Below, piece by piece: positions 42,029 to 49,683 of a stretch of DNA of 49,683 bases. A program made the translations under genes and the position numbers. Within the stretch, counting starts at the first letter, position 1. Each line of letters starts with the position of its first letter. The notes under the pieces were generated by a model. That model made no database searches. It was not told where the DNA came from and saw only the letters and a list, made by a program, of their open reading frames with translations. Source of the DNA: an unicellular cyanobacterium SU3 (lineage in GTDB: Bacteria > Cyanobacteriota > Cyanobacteriia > Cyanobacteriales > Microcystaceae); assembly GCA_002172675.1 (NCBI GenBank), contig NETF01000172.1:1-49683 (forward strand), read 5' to 3'.

Positions 42029-42189
42029 TACTATAGCGCAATAGTTAGGCAAAACGGATGATAAATTAATGTTAAAAATGCTTGCTTTTTCTTGACTTGA
42101 CATGATATTCTATACACAATGGAAAAGGCGTGCGCCTGTTACCTCTATTTTCGAGAAATAGAAGAAGCGAGATAAAACAGTCCCAAAGC
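42029..42189 (+). repeat. Island repeat, copy 5 (complete)
   Basis: 161 bp with both modules: TACTATAGCGCAATAGTTAG, AAACGGATGATAAATTAATG, then TTGACTTGACATGATATTCT, the hairpin AGGCG-TG-CGCCT and CAGTCCCAAAG. It follows xisI by 7 bp and closes the run of two-gene modules. The remaining 34 bp before the next repeat show nothing further. Confidence 0.88.
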
Positions 42190-42222
42190 GAAAGCATTTC
42201 AGTTATTTTAGTTTGACAGTAG

Positions 42223-42248
42223 GGTGTATTAGCGCAGCGTAATACACC
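42223..42248. repeat. REP-like palindrome of the GGTGTATTA type
   Basis: GGTGTATTA (42223-42231) pairs with TAATACACC (42240-42248) around a CGCAGCG hairpin loop. GGTG-x-TTA...TAA-x-CACC palindromes of this sort are dispersed in many cyanobacterial genomes. The rest of the 339-bp space between xisI and the restriction gene is repeat copy 5 plus unremarkable AT-rich DNA. Confidence 0.75.
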
Positions 42249-42360
42249 AAAAAAGTGACTTTGATGGAAGGGTAAAACACAGTGTTCAGGATTTAACAGT
42301 GTTAAATCCCTACGGGGGTATATTTGTATGGACATAATACTATTATGTCTATCATTTCAG

Positions 42361-44586
42361 TTATTTGGTTACACTACTTTCTACTATAGCAATCTCTTCG
42401 GGGTTTAATCCATATAATTCATAGACTATTTTATCTATTTCTTTCTCTAAATGACTGACATCTGCATCAGGATTATTGTTTTTTATTTTGATTATTTCAG
42501 TAACTAAAGATTCTATTTTGATAACTTTTTGTTTATCATTTGATTCAATAGGTAACTCTTTTAAAATTGTTGGTTTTATTTGCGATAGTGTTCTGTTTTG
42601 TTCCATTGATAATAACCTATATAAATAAGTTGATAATTTTGAATTCAAAACACCAATAAGAAATTTATTAGAATAATCTTTATTAGCTGCCATTAAATAT
42701 AATCCATCCGTTGGAAATATTTGCTTATTATCTATCGTCTGTTTCTCATGAAATAAAGTTTCTTGTACTCGCTGACTTTCCTTATTTTTAGGATTATATT
42801 CAAACAACGTTTCGTTATCATCTTCAATGACTAACTCATCATTAACCACTTCTATTTTATAATCTCGTAACCTCTTACCTTCCTTATCTTGTAATATTTT
42901 CAACTCACTTTTTATTGCGATAATTTCATTTAAAGCAGATACCAAAAAATGACCGGAACCCACCGCAGGATCACAGATTTTTAGACTATTGATAATCTCA
43001 TTTGCTTCTTTTTTATCATCAATCTTATTATAGAGATCATTAATGGTGTTACAGTTCCATTTTTTCACCCCATTAAACTTTTCTATAACTCCCCGTCTAA
43101 TAGTTTCCCGACACATATACATAGTAATAAAACCAGGAGTAAAAAAGGAACCATCTTTATAACCGTTTATCTTCTCAAAAATTAACCCCAAAACCGACGC
43201 ATTAATTAACCGTTTATTGTCTTCTTGTATTGCTTCGGAACCCTCACTACTAAAATCATAAGCATCTAGAAATTCAAATAAATATTGTAGTGCATTTAAG
43301 TTTCCTGTACGTTTTTTTCCTGTGGTATCTTTTAACACCGTCCCCGAAAAAATAGGTAAATTTTCTTGTCGAAGATTACTGATAACAATGGTTTCATGTT
43401 CTAACTTTGTGGGTTCAAACAAGGAACTATTGAGATAAGGAATAGTCCCAAAATTGTTTTTAATATAATCATCTCGTTGACTATTTTCACAAGCTAAGAC
43501 GTTAAAAAAGAGAAAATTTAGATCAGAATAGTTCTTGATTTTATCTAAATGTAAAAAAGCAAAAGACTTATTCCCTTGATGATAGTTAATTAATTGTGCT
43601 TCTAATAACTTTAAAAATAAAATACGATTAATCCAAGTAATGACTAATTCTAAACTAACATTAAATAGTTGTTCTTCTGTACTGTCTCCAAACTGTAAAA
43701 GATCACTAATTCTTGAGAGTTTATCTAACCCTTGTAACTGAGTAATAGTATTTTCAATCAATGATCCACTGTTTCTTTTTCCTGCTTTATTTCGTTTAAT
43801 TAACTTCTTATTTTTCTCCTTAACTTCTGTCAACCCAATAATATAGAGTAACTCGTTATAAAATTCCTTATCTAAACTATTACTATCATTGAGAAAGGGT
43901 AACTTTAATAAATATTCTGGGGAAAATAACTTATATAAGTCCCGTAACTGCTTTTCATTATTTATACCTTCCCGTAAATTAACATAAACAAAGTTTAATT
44001 CTGTTTCTTTTTTATCAATCGCAGGTTTAGCAATATCTTTGTAGAAAAAGTCTGTACCTGTACCTGTTAACTTTTTATCAGTAAACTCATTAAACTGTTT
44101 AACTAAAGCTTTGTCTTGATAAAATAACCTTTCAAAGTCTTGTGCATCAAAAATGAACCACTCATAAATATTAGTGATAATAAGATGTTTGAGATTAATA
44201 TTGTTTTCTGTAATTCTCTCTTGAAAAAAATATAAAAGTAACTGCTGTAATGCTTTAACATTAAGCTTGTCTACCTTTGGCATTTCAGCTTGATTATTGG
44301 GTTGTTTGCACTCTAAAATAACCCCCACTGCACTCTTATCAGTTTTATCATTGTAAATAACTAAGTCTTTTTTATATTTTGTGTTGATAAAATAATCATC
44401 TTGATAATAGGTATCTTTAAGAAAATCTCGTAGCAAATTTTTATTATATTCTTCTGATTCTGTTTTTTTGATACTGTTTAATAATTGTTCTAAATTACGT
44501 TTAAACTGATCAAAATGTTGGCGAGTGGGTTTAACTTTGAGGAAAGCTTTATTTAATGATTGATGAGGTGATAATAAGTTTGGCAT
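42361..44586 (-). CDS. Type IIG-like restriction-modification protein with an internal deletion
   Basis: A 741-residue protein. The start LLSPHQSLNKAFLKVKPTRQ defines a large type IIG-like family. A PD-(D/E)XK site is visible (Asp74 in KKDLVIYND, then Glu92 and Lys94 in VILECKQ). The methyltransferase begins with GSFFTPGFITMYMC and motif I DPAVGSGHF (539-547). Then, after ESQRVQETLFHEKQT, the sequence jumps to FPTDGLYLMAANKDYSNKFL, a C-terminal specificity-type region. The LFGVDINPNSV segment and the catalytic NPPY expected between are absent. The reading frame is intact, so the loss looks like an in-frame deletion near 42.74 kb. ATG 44586 is used; a TTG extends it five codons. Methylation should be dead. 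Confidence 0.8.
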   Translation of the reverse strand: MPNLLSPHQSLNKAFLKVKPTRQHFDQFKRNLEQLLNSIKKTESEEYNKNLLRDFLKDTYYQDDYFINTKYKKDLVIYNDKTDKSAVGVILECKQPNNQAEMPKVDKLNVKALQQLLLYFFQERITENNINLKHLIITNIYEWFIFDAQDFERLFYQDKALVKQFNEFTDKKLTGTGTDFFYKDIAKPAIDKKETELNFVYVNLREGINNEKQLRDLYKLFSPEYLLKLPFLNDSNSLDKEFYNELLYIIGLTEVKEKNKKLIKRNKAGKRNSGSLIENTITQLQGLDKLSRISDLLQFGDSTEEQLFNVSLELVITWINRILFLKLLEAQLINYHQGNKSFAFLHLDKIKNYSDLNFLFFNVLACENSQRDDYIKNNFGTIPYLNSSLFEPTKLEHETIVISNLRQENLPIFSGTVLKDTTGKKRTGNLNALQYLFEFLDAYDFSSEGSEAIQEDNKRLINASVLGLIFEKINGYKDGSFFTPGFITMYMCRETIRRGVIEKFNGVKKWNCNTINDLYNKIDDKKEANEIINSLKICDPAVGSGHFLVSALNEIIAIKSELKILQDKEGKRLRDYKIEVVNDELVIEDDNETLFEYNPKNKESQRVQETLFHEKQTIDNKQIFPTDGLYLMAANKDYSNKFLIGVLNSKLSTYLYRLLSMEQNRTLSQIKPTILKELPIESNDKQKVIKIESLVTEIIKIKNNNPDADVSHLEKEIDKIVYELYGLNPEEIAIVESSVTK

Positions 44587-44629
44587 AACATTAATAATCA
44601 AAAGAGTTAAAATTGAAAACTATTAATAA

Positions 44630-44686
44630 GGTGGGCAAAATATTAATATATTTAGTTCAGTAATATAAGTTATCTATTTGCCCACC
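44630..44686. repeat. GGTGGGCAAA inverted-repeat element
   Basis: GGTGGGCAAA (44630-44639) pairs perfectly with TTTGCCCACC (44677-44686) around a 37-nt AT-rich centre, and CCTAC follows. The arms match the flv3 terminator core at 17.8 kb, there with no centre. It may be a small MITE-like element or a terminator derived from one. Confidence 0.65.
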
Positions 44687-44726
44687 CTACTATTTTAATT
44701 GAATACTTTATAGGAAAATAAAACAT

Positions 44727-44948
44727 TTATGGTTCATCATTTAAAATATCTTCTAAAATTTCAGGAGTTAATCCTCGTTTTTCTGCCTTGTCAGCGATTT
44801 CTTCCATGACTTCACTAAGACTTTTTTGAGAAAAATCCTTATTCAAAAATAGTGTAATAATTGTACTTATTTGCTCTTGCTTTTTACTATCAGACTCCCG
44901 ATAAGCTTTAGCGACTTCTTGATCAACCTTAATATTAATTGTTTCCAT
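44727..44948 (-). CDS. Orphan antitoxin-like protein
   Basis: A 73-residue protein: INIKVDQEVAKAYRESDSKK, IITLFLNKDFSQKSLSEVM, EIADKAEKRGLTPEILEDIL. This pattern is that of small cyanobacterial antitoxins usually paired with PIN toxins. The place downstream where the toxin should follow holds the inverted repeat and then the restriction gene, so the toxin has been lost or moved. Confidence 0.75.
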   Translation of the reverse strand: METINIKVDQEVAKAYRESDSKKQEQISTIITLFLNKDFSQKSLSEVMEEIADKAEKRGLTPEILEDILNDEP

Positions 44949-45240
44949 AAGAGCTTCTTAATTTTACATAATTTCTGTCATTGTCATTATAACAAAATGA
45001 ATAACTGAAATAACTGTATTAAAAAAACATAATAAATTGTTCTGTCTCTTGAATTATGTTCGATCATAAAAGTAGAAGTATCATCATCAATCCCTATGAC
45101 AAACCCCTATTAAAAACAACTCTAATGTTGGCTTAATCAGAGTTCAAAAATCAATCATTTCTTGATATTTATTCCTAAACTTGTCAAGTCTTCGCAACAA
45201 AAATTACCACTTTACCTGATCGATCGCTAAAGAGAACACT

Positions 45241-48200
45241 ATGAATACAAAAACCTACGCCACCATCGATGGAAACGAAGCCGTTGCCAGAGTTGCCTAC
45301 CGTCTCAATGAAGTGATCGCCATTTATCCCATTACCCCCTCCTCACCCATGGGAGAATGGGCAGATGCTTGGTCCTCCACCGGACAACCCAACCTCTGGG
45401 GAACCGTTCCCTCTGTGGTGGAAATGCAGAGCGAAGGTGGGGCAGCCGGGGCCATTCATGGATCATTGCAAACAGGGGCGTTAACCACCACATTTACCGC
45501 CTCTCAGGGCTTATTATTGATGCTCCCCAACCTCTACAAAATAGCAGGGGAACTCACCGCCACCGTCATCCATGTCGCCGCGCGATCGCTGGCTGCCCAA
45601 GCCTTGTCTATTTTTGGAGATCATGCCGATGTCATGGCTGCTAGGAGTACCGGGTTAGCCTTGATAAGTTCTGCATCCGTGCAAGAAGCCCAAGACTTTG
45701 CCGCCATCACCACCGGCGCCAGTTACGAGAGTAGAGTTGCCGGACTGCACTTTTTTGATGGGTTTCGCACCTCCCATGAAGTTCAGAAAGTAGAGTTATT
45801 AGATGATAGTGTACTGCGATCGCTGATCAAAGATGAATGGGTGATCGCCCATAGACAAAGGGCTTTAACTCCTGATCACCCAGTTATTCGGGGAACGGCA
45901 CAAAACCCCGATGTGTACTTCCAAGCAAGGGAAACGGTAAACCCCTTCTATGCAGCCTATCCCAACATTTTACAGACAACAATGGATCGCTTTGCCCAAC
46001 TGACGGGAAGGCAATATAAACTCTACGAATATCATGGTGATCCTGAAGCAGAAAGGGTGATTATTTTAATGGGTTCTGGTTGTGAAACTGTTCATGAAAC
46101 CGTAGATTATTTACTCAACCAAAGGAAAAAAGTCGGAGTTTTAAAAGTTCGCTTATATCGTCCCTTTGCAACCGAAAAATTAATCGAAGCTTTACCCAAA
46201 ACCGTCAAAAAAATTGCTGTTTTAGACCGCACCAAAGAACCCGGTTCAGCAGGAGAACCTTTATATGTAGATGTTGTCACTGGGTTCATGGAATGTTGTC
46301 AACAAATGCCTTTACCTAAAATTGTAGGTGGACGTTATGGTTTATCTTCCAAAGAGTTTACCTCAGCTATGGTAAAAGGGGTATTTGATAACTTAGCATT
46401 AGATAACCCGAAAAATCATTTTACTATTGGTATTAAAGATGATCTCAGCAATACCAGTATTGATTACGATCCCAACTTTTCTACCGAACCCGATAATGTT
46501 GTTAGGGCAATTTTCTATGGTTTAGGTTCAGATGGAACCGTCGGGGCTAACAAAAACTCCATCAAAATTATTGGAGAAGAAACGGATAACTATGCTCAAG
46601 GTTATTTCGTTTATGACTCCAAAAAATCAGGTTCTGTTACCGTCTCTCACCTTCGTTTTGGGCCGAACCCGATCAAGTCTATTTACTTAGTAACCAAAGC
46701 AAATTTTATTGCTTGTCATCAATGGGAATTTTTAGAAAAATTTGATCTTTTAGAACCAGCCATTGAAGGCTCAACTTTTCTGATCAACAGTCCCTATCAA
46801 CCCGACTATGTATGGCAACAGTTACCCCGTCCCGTACAGGAACATATTATTAACAAAAACATCAACGTTTATGTTATCAACGCTTACGAAGTTGCCAAAA
46901 ATGCAGGGATGGGTGGCAGGATAAACACCGTCATGCAAGTATGCTTTTTTGCCCTAGCTAATGTACTCCCCAGAGAAGAAGCGATCGCACAGATCAAAAA
47001 ATACATCCGTAAAACCTACGGTAAGAAAGGGGAAGACATTGTACAGATGAATATTAAAGCGGTTGACGCTGCCTTAGATCATCTTCATCAAGTTACCATA
47101 CCCAATAGCATCGATAATAACGCCCCCGACATTGACCATCCCATCCCAGACACTGCCCCAGCTTTCATCCGTGATGTGTTAGGTAAAATGATGGCCCGAC
47201 AAGGAGAAGATATCCCCGTGAGTGCATTACCCTGCGACGGTACTTATCCCAGTGGGACGGCAAAATGGGAAAAACGTAACGTGGCCCAAGAAGTCCCCGT
47301 CTGGGATGAAGATGTCTGCGTTCAATGTGGTAAATGCGTTCTAGTTTGTCCCCATGCCGTCATTCGGTCTAAAGTATATGAAGAAGCAGCCCTTACTAAT
47401 GCTCCCGCAAGCTTCAAAAGTGCGCCAGCGAAGGACTTAGACTGGAAGAAAACAGACCTTAAGTTTACCATCCAAGTGGCGGCCGAAGACTGTACCGGTT
47501 GCGGTGTTTGCGTTGATGTGTGTCCGGCGAAAAATAAATCTCAACCCAAACTAAAAGCCATTAATATGGCCCCACAGTTACCCATCAGGGAACAAGAACG
47601 AGCAAACTGGGACTATTTCCTATCTATTCCCAACCCAGACCGAAATACCCTGAAACTCAACAAAATAAGCCATCAACAGATGCAAGAACCTTTATTTGAG
47701 TTTTCTGGTGCCTGTGCAGGATGTGGGGAAACCCCCTATATTAAGTTAGCTACTCAGTTATTCGGCGATCGCATGGTCGTAGCCAACGCCACGGGATGTT
47801 CTTCTATTTATGGCGGTAACTTACCCACCACTCCCTGGACTCATAACCAAGAAGGAAGAGGCCCAGCATGGTCTAACTCTCTCTTTGAAGATAACGCAGA
47901 ATTTGGGTTAGGTTTCCGAGTTTCCATTGATAAACAAGCCGAGTTTGCCACTGAGTTGGTAAAAAGTTTAGCCTCTGATATCGGAGAAACCCTCGCCACC
48001 GCCATTTTAAACGCCCAACAAACCGACGAAGCAGACATTTTTGAACAACGACAACGAGTCGCTTTCTTGAAACAACGGTTAACTCAGTTAAGCAACGGTA
48101 ACTTAGAGGAAACCACCCAAGCTAAAGTTACCATGTTGCAGTCGGTAGCCGACTATTTAGTTAAAAAGAGTGTGTGGATCATCGGCGGTGACGGTTGGGC

Positions 48201-48873
48201 TTATGATATTGGTTATGGTGGGTTAGACCATGTGTTAGCCAGTGGCCGCAACGTCAATATTTTGGTCATGGACACGGAAGTTTATTCTAATACTGGGGGA
48301 CAAGCGTCTAAAGCCACTCCTCGCGCTGCGGTAGCTAAATTTGCAGCAGCAGGGAAACCCTCACCCAAGAAAGACTTAGGGTTAATGGCCATGACTTACG
48401 GTAACGTTTATGTCGCCAGTGTGGCCATGGGTGCAAAGAATGAGCATAGTATCAAAGCCTTTTTAGAAGCCGAAGCGTATGAGGGTGTGTCTTTGATTAT
48501 TGCCTATTCTCACTGTATCGCCCACGGTATCAATATGACCACTGCCATGAGTTATCAGAAGGACATTGTAGACAGTGGACGCTGGTTATTGTATCGTTAC
48601 CATCCCGACTTAGTAGGAGAAGGAAAGAACCCCTTACAGTTAGATATGAGAAGTCCTAAGCTTCCCATTGAACGGACGATGTATCAAGAAAACCGTTTCA
48701 AAATGTTAGCTAGAAGTAAACCCGATGCTGCCAAAAAACTGCTGAAAGAAGCGCAAGCAGATGTTAATACCCGTTGGCAAATGTATCAATATTTAGCAGT
48801 AAGGCAGTTAGAAATAGGTAACGGCAATGGACATAGTAAGGCTAATATTGAGACTGAAACTACTGTTAATTAG
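45241..48873 (+). CDS. nifJ: Pyruvate:ferredoxin (flavodoxin) oxidoreductase
   Basis: A 1210-residue single-chain PFOR of full length. The N-terminal pyrimidine-binding domain begins IDGNEAVARVAYRLNEVIAI, YPITPSSPMGE. The two-cluster ferredoxin insert has CVQCGKCVLVCPH and CTGCGVCVDVCPA. The proximal cluster Cys pair lies in GACAGCGETPY, and the thiamine diphosphate site is GDGWAYDIGYGG with NILVMDTEVYSNTGGQ. It oxidises pyruvate to acetyl-CoA and reduces ferredoxin or flavodoxin, supplying low-potential electrons for fermentation or nitrogenase. AGAGAA lies 4 bp before the ATG. A hairpin terminator follows. The 292 bp upstream hold no gene. Confidence 0.97.
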   Translation: MNTKTYATIDGNEAVARVAYRLNEVIAIYPITPSSPMGEWADAWSSTGQPNLWGTVPSVVEMQSEGGAAGAIHGSLQTGALTTTFTASQGLLLMLPNLYKIAGELTATVIHVAARSLAAQALSIFGDHADVMAARSTGLALISSASVQEAQDFAAITTGASYESRVAGLHFFDGFRTSHEVQKVELLDDSVLRSLIKDEWVIAHRQRALTPDHPVIRGTAQNPDVYFQARETVNPFYAAYPNILQTTMDRFAQLTGRQYKLYEYHGDPEAERVIILMGSGCETVHETVDYLLNQRKKVGVLKVRLYRPFATEKLIEALPKTVKKIAVLDRTKEPGSAGEPLYVDVVTGFMECCQQMPLPKIVGGRYGLSSKEFTSAMVKGVFDNLALDNPKNHFTIGIKDDLSNTSIDYDPNFSTEPDNVVRAIFYGLGSDGTVGANKNSIKIIGEETDNYAQGYFVYDSKKSGSVTVSHLRFGPNPIKSIYLVTKANFIACHQWEFLEKFDLLEPAIEGSTFLINSPYQPDYVWQQLPRPVQEHIINKNINVYVINAYEVAKNAGMGGRINTVMQVCFFALANVLPREEAIAQIKKYIRKTYGKKGEDIVQMNIKAVDAALDHLHQVTIPNSIDNNAPDIDHPIPDTAPAFIRDVLGKMMARQGEDIPVSALPCDGTYPSGTAKWEKRNVAQEVPVWDEDVCVQCGKCVLVCPHAVIRSKVYEEAALTNAPASFKSAPAKDLDWKKTDLKFTIQVAAEDCTGCGVCVDVCPAKNKSQPKLKAINMAPQLPIREQERANWDYFLSIPNPDRNTLKLNKISHQQMQEPLFEFSGACAGCGETPYIKLATQLFGDRMVVANATGCSSIYGGNLPTTPWTHNQEGRGPAWSNSLFEDNAEFGLGFRVSIDKQAEFATELVKSLASDIGETLATAILNAQQTDEADIFEQRQRVAFLKQRLTQLSNGNLEETTQAKVTMLQSVADYLVKKSVWIIGGDGWAYDIGYGGLDHVLASGRNVNILVMDTEVYSNTGGQASKATPRAAVAKFAAAGKPSPKKDLGLMAMTYGNVYVASVAMGAKNEHSIKAFLEAEAYEGVSLIIAYSHCIAHGINMTTAMSYQKDIVDSGRWLLYRYHPDLVGEGKNPLQLDMRSPKLPIERTMYQENRFKMLARSKPDAAKKLLKEAQADVNTRWQMYQYLAVRQLEIGNGNGHSKANIETETTVN

Positions 48874-48892
48874 GTTTCGTTTCTGATGGTTT

Positions 48893-48922
48893 AGGGTGGG
48901 TTTTTAATGACTCACCCTATTA
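48893..48922 (+). terminator. Terminator of nifJ
   Basis: AGGGTGGGT (48893-48901) pairs with ACTCACCCT (48910-48918) with one G-U pair, followed by ATTATTTATTT. It begins 20 bp after the nifJ stop. Confidence 0.75.
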
Positions 48923-48935
48923 TTTATTTAAAACT

Positions 48936-49489
48936 ATGTACGACAGTATTTGTAAATTTATCGTTGAAGAGTTTTCCGAAGATATTGTCACTTGGCTATT
49001 AGGAGACCCTATCGAATTAGTAGAATTTCAAACTAATACTGATGCAAATATGCCCTTTAGAATGACAGATTATCGCTTAAGAGTTCATCGTCGTTATCCT
49101 AACAAAACAATGACTCAAGTAGTCATTTATCTCAAAAAAACAGCTTCAGAATTGGTTTATCAAGATACTTTTTCCTTAGAGAAAACAACCCATCAATTTA
49201 ATGTAATTCGTTTATGGGAACAACCGACAGAATTATTCTTTTCATCTAATGGTTTATTACCCTTTGCTGTGTTGACTAAAACGGAGAAGAAACTAGAAAC
49301 TTTACAAGATGTGGCTAACCAATTACAAAAAATTAACAATGATCGAGTTCAAGCTAATTTGTCAGCATCAACTGCTATTCTATCTGGGCTTAGTATTAGA
49401 AGAGAGGGAGATTCGTCGAACTAATTGCTCAATTAACTGATTTATCTGTTGAGCAAGTTCAATAATTACAGGCAACTCAACAAGAATAA
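48936..49489 (+). pseudogene. Decayed Rpn/DUF4351-type PD-(D/E)XK nuclease gene
   Basis: The first frame (162 codons) shows Rpn-family motifs: CKFIVEEFSEDIVTWLLGDP, FQTNTDANMPFRMTDYRLRV, YLKKTASELVYQDTFSLE and FNVIRLWEQPTELFF. Around 25-30 residues are missing between GDPIEL and VEFQT, where relatives have the SLILL...LHLEFQT nuclease core. Past ASTAILSGL the normal reading continues only in another frame (GLVLEEREIRR), then breaks again before LIAQLTDLSVEQVQ. One internal deletion and at least one frameshift make it non-functional. Rpn proteins are linked to horizontal transfer and phage defence. Confidence 0.75.
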
Positions 49490-49616
49490 TGTATCAACTT
49501 TATTTAGTATGTTATATTTTTAAATAAAACTGATTATTTAACCCAGTTTAGCAGTATCAGTAGATCACAAAGTCAGCTTGAGACAAGCGATCGCCACCAA
49601 AATTCATAAGTTTAAA

Positions 49617-49683
49617 TTATGTAGCAGGAGAAGGGAGAGGTAAAATATCATTGATGGGAATATAAACATCTTTTACTGTGCCA
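49617..49683 (-). CDS. C-terminal end of an unidentified minus-strand gene (cut by window edge)
   Basis: A minus-strand frame enters from the right edge and stops at 49617-49619. The visible end reads TVKDVYIPINDILPLPSPAT. The proline-rich finish is unremarkable and no family can be named from 21 residues. The HIP1 site at 49587 and the remaining 130 bp to the Rpn remnant show nothing coding. Confidence 0.5.
   Translation of the reverse strand, partial: GTVKDVYIPINDILPLPSPAT

Noticed and set aside
38869-42189. CRISPR array made of the five repeats
   Set aside because: The units are about 160 bp and the spacers are whole gene pairs of 0.7-0.9 kb, far from CRISPR dimensions; no cas genes.
42072-42335. 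Minus-strand frame over repeat copy 5 and the REP palindrome as a gene
   Set aside because: It is made of the repeat, the palindrome and flanking DNA joined by chance; no ribosome site or family.

Overview
The window reads as a piece of a unicellular, probably nitrogen-fixing cyanobacterium of the Crocosphaera/Cyanothece type. The evidence is the AT-rich base composition, the frequent HIP1 octamer GCGATCGC, heptameric STRR repeats, and lineage-specific genes: the PAM68 photosystem II factor, psb27, ycf35, ycf46, flv3, DUF3086/DUF3119/DUF4278 proteins, xisH/xisI and a large nifJ. All calls come from reading the sequence and recalled family knowledge. No database search was possible.

Layout. 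0-2 kb: the end of a probable transposase, the PAM68 gene, a GC-rich structured island beside an 18-bp perfect palindrome (candidate TnpB omega-RNA or IS end), and two small DUF4278-type genes. 2-7 kb: a CorC/HlyC membrane protein, an alpha/beta hydrolase, yidD, and two unlinked ABC permeases. 7-8.1 kb: a compact DUF2997 / ycf35 (DUF1257) / [4Fe-4S] ferredoxin operon. 8.2-10.7 kb: three MscS-type channel loci, one intact and two decayed. 10.9-15.6 kb: an RluA-type protein with Gly at the catalytic Asp position, plsY, DUF3086, DUF3119 and a GT4 glycosyltransferase. 15.6-17.7 kb: a hicB broken by one stop codon, a large HEPN protein resembling anti-phage ApeA, and an abutting convergent HTH gene. 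17.8-27.7 kb: flv3, a fused dipeptide ABC ATPase, psb27, TPR proteins, a thioredoxin-fold protein, a FetB-type permease and hpnB. 27.8-30.2 kb: the ycf46 operon with a second DUF1257 gene. 30.3-38.9 kb: envelope sugar and sulfate transfer genes, tRNA-Ser(CGA), lepB, a pyrC fragment, leuB, a GT9 gene and a CbiG-CobJ fusion. 38.9-45 kb: an accessory island. 45.2-49.7 kb: nifJ, a decayed Rpn-type nuclease gene and the end of a minus-strand gene.

Two arrangements stand out. First, five same-direction copies (two of them partial) of an undescribed repeat of about 160 bp lie between successive two-gene modules: VapBC-like, VapBC-like, HicBA, then XisHI. This looks like a cassette array. Base changes between copies keep one short plus-strand hairpin paired, and part of the opposite strand is an open frame in all four copies that carry the second module. 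The last copy borders a type IIG-like restriction-modification gene that appears to have lost its catalytic methyltransferase core without losing its frame. Second, DUF1257 proteins occur twice, once with a ferredoxin and DUF2997 and once with the AAA+ protein Ycf46 and a ribbon-helix-helix-like protein. This links two poorly understood photosynthesis-associated operons.

Core metabolism is ordinary: photosystem II assembly (PAM68, Psb27), O2 photoreduction (Flv3), low-potential electron supply (NifJ), leucine, cobalamin, phospholipid and hopanoid synthesis, and protein export (LepB, YidD).
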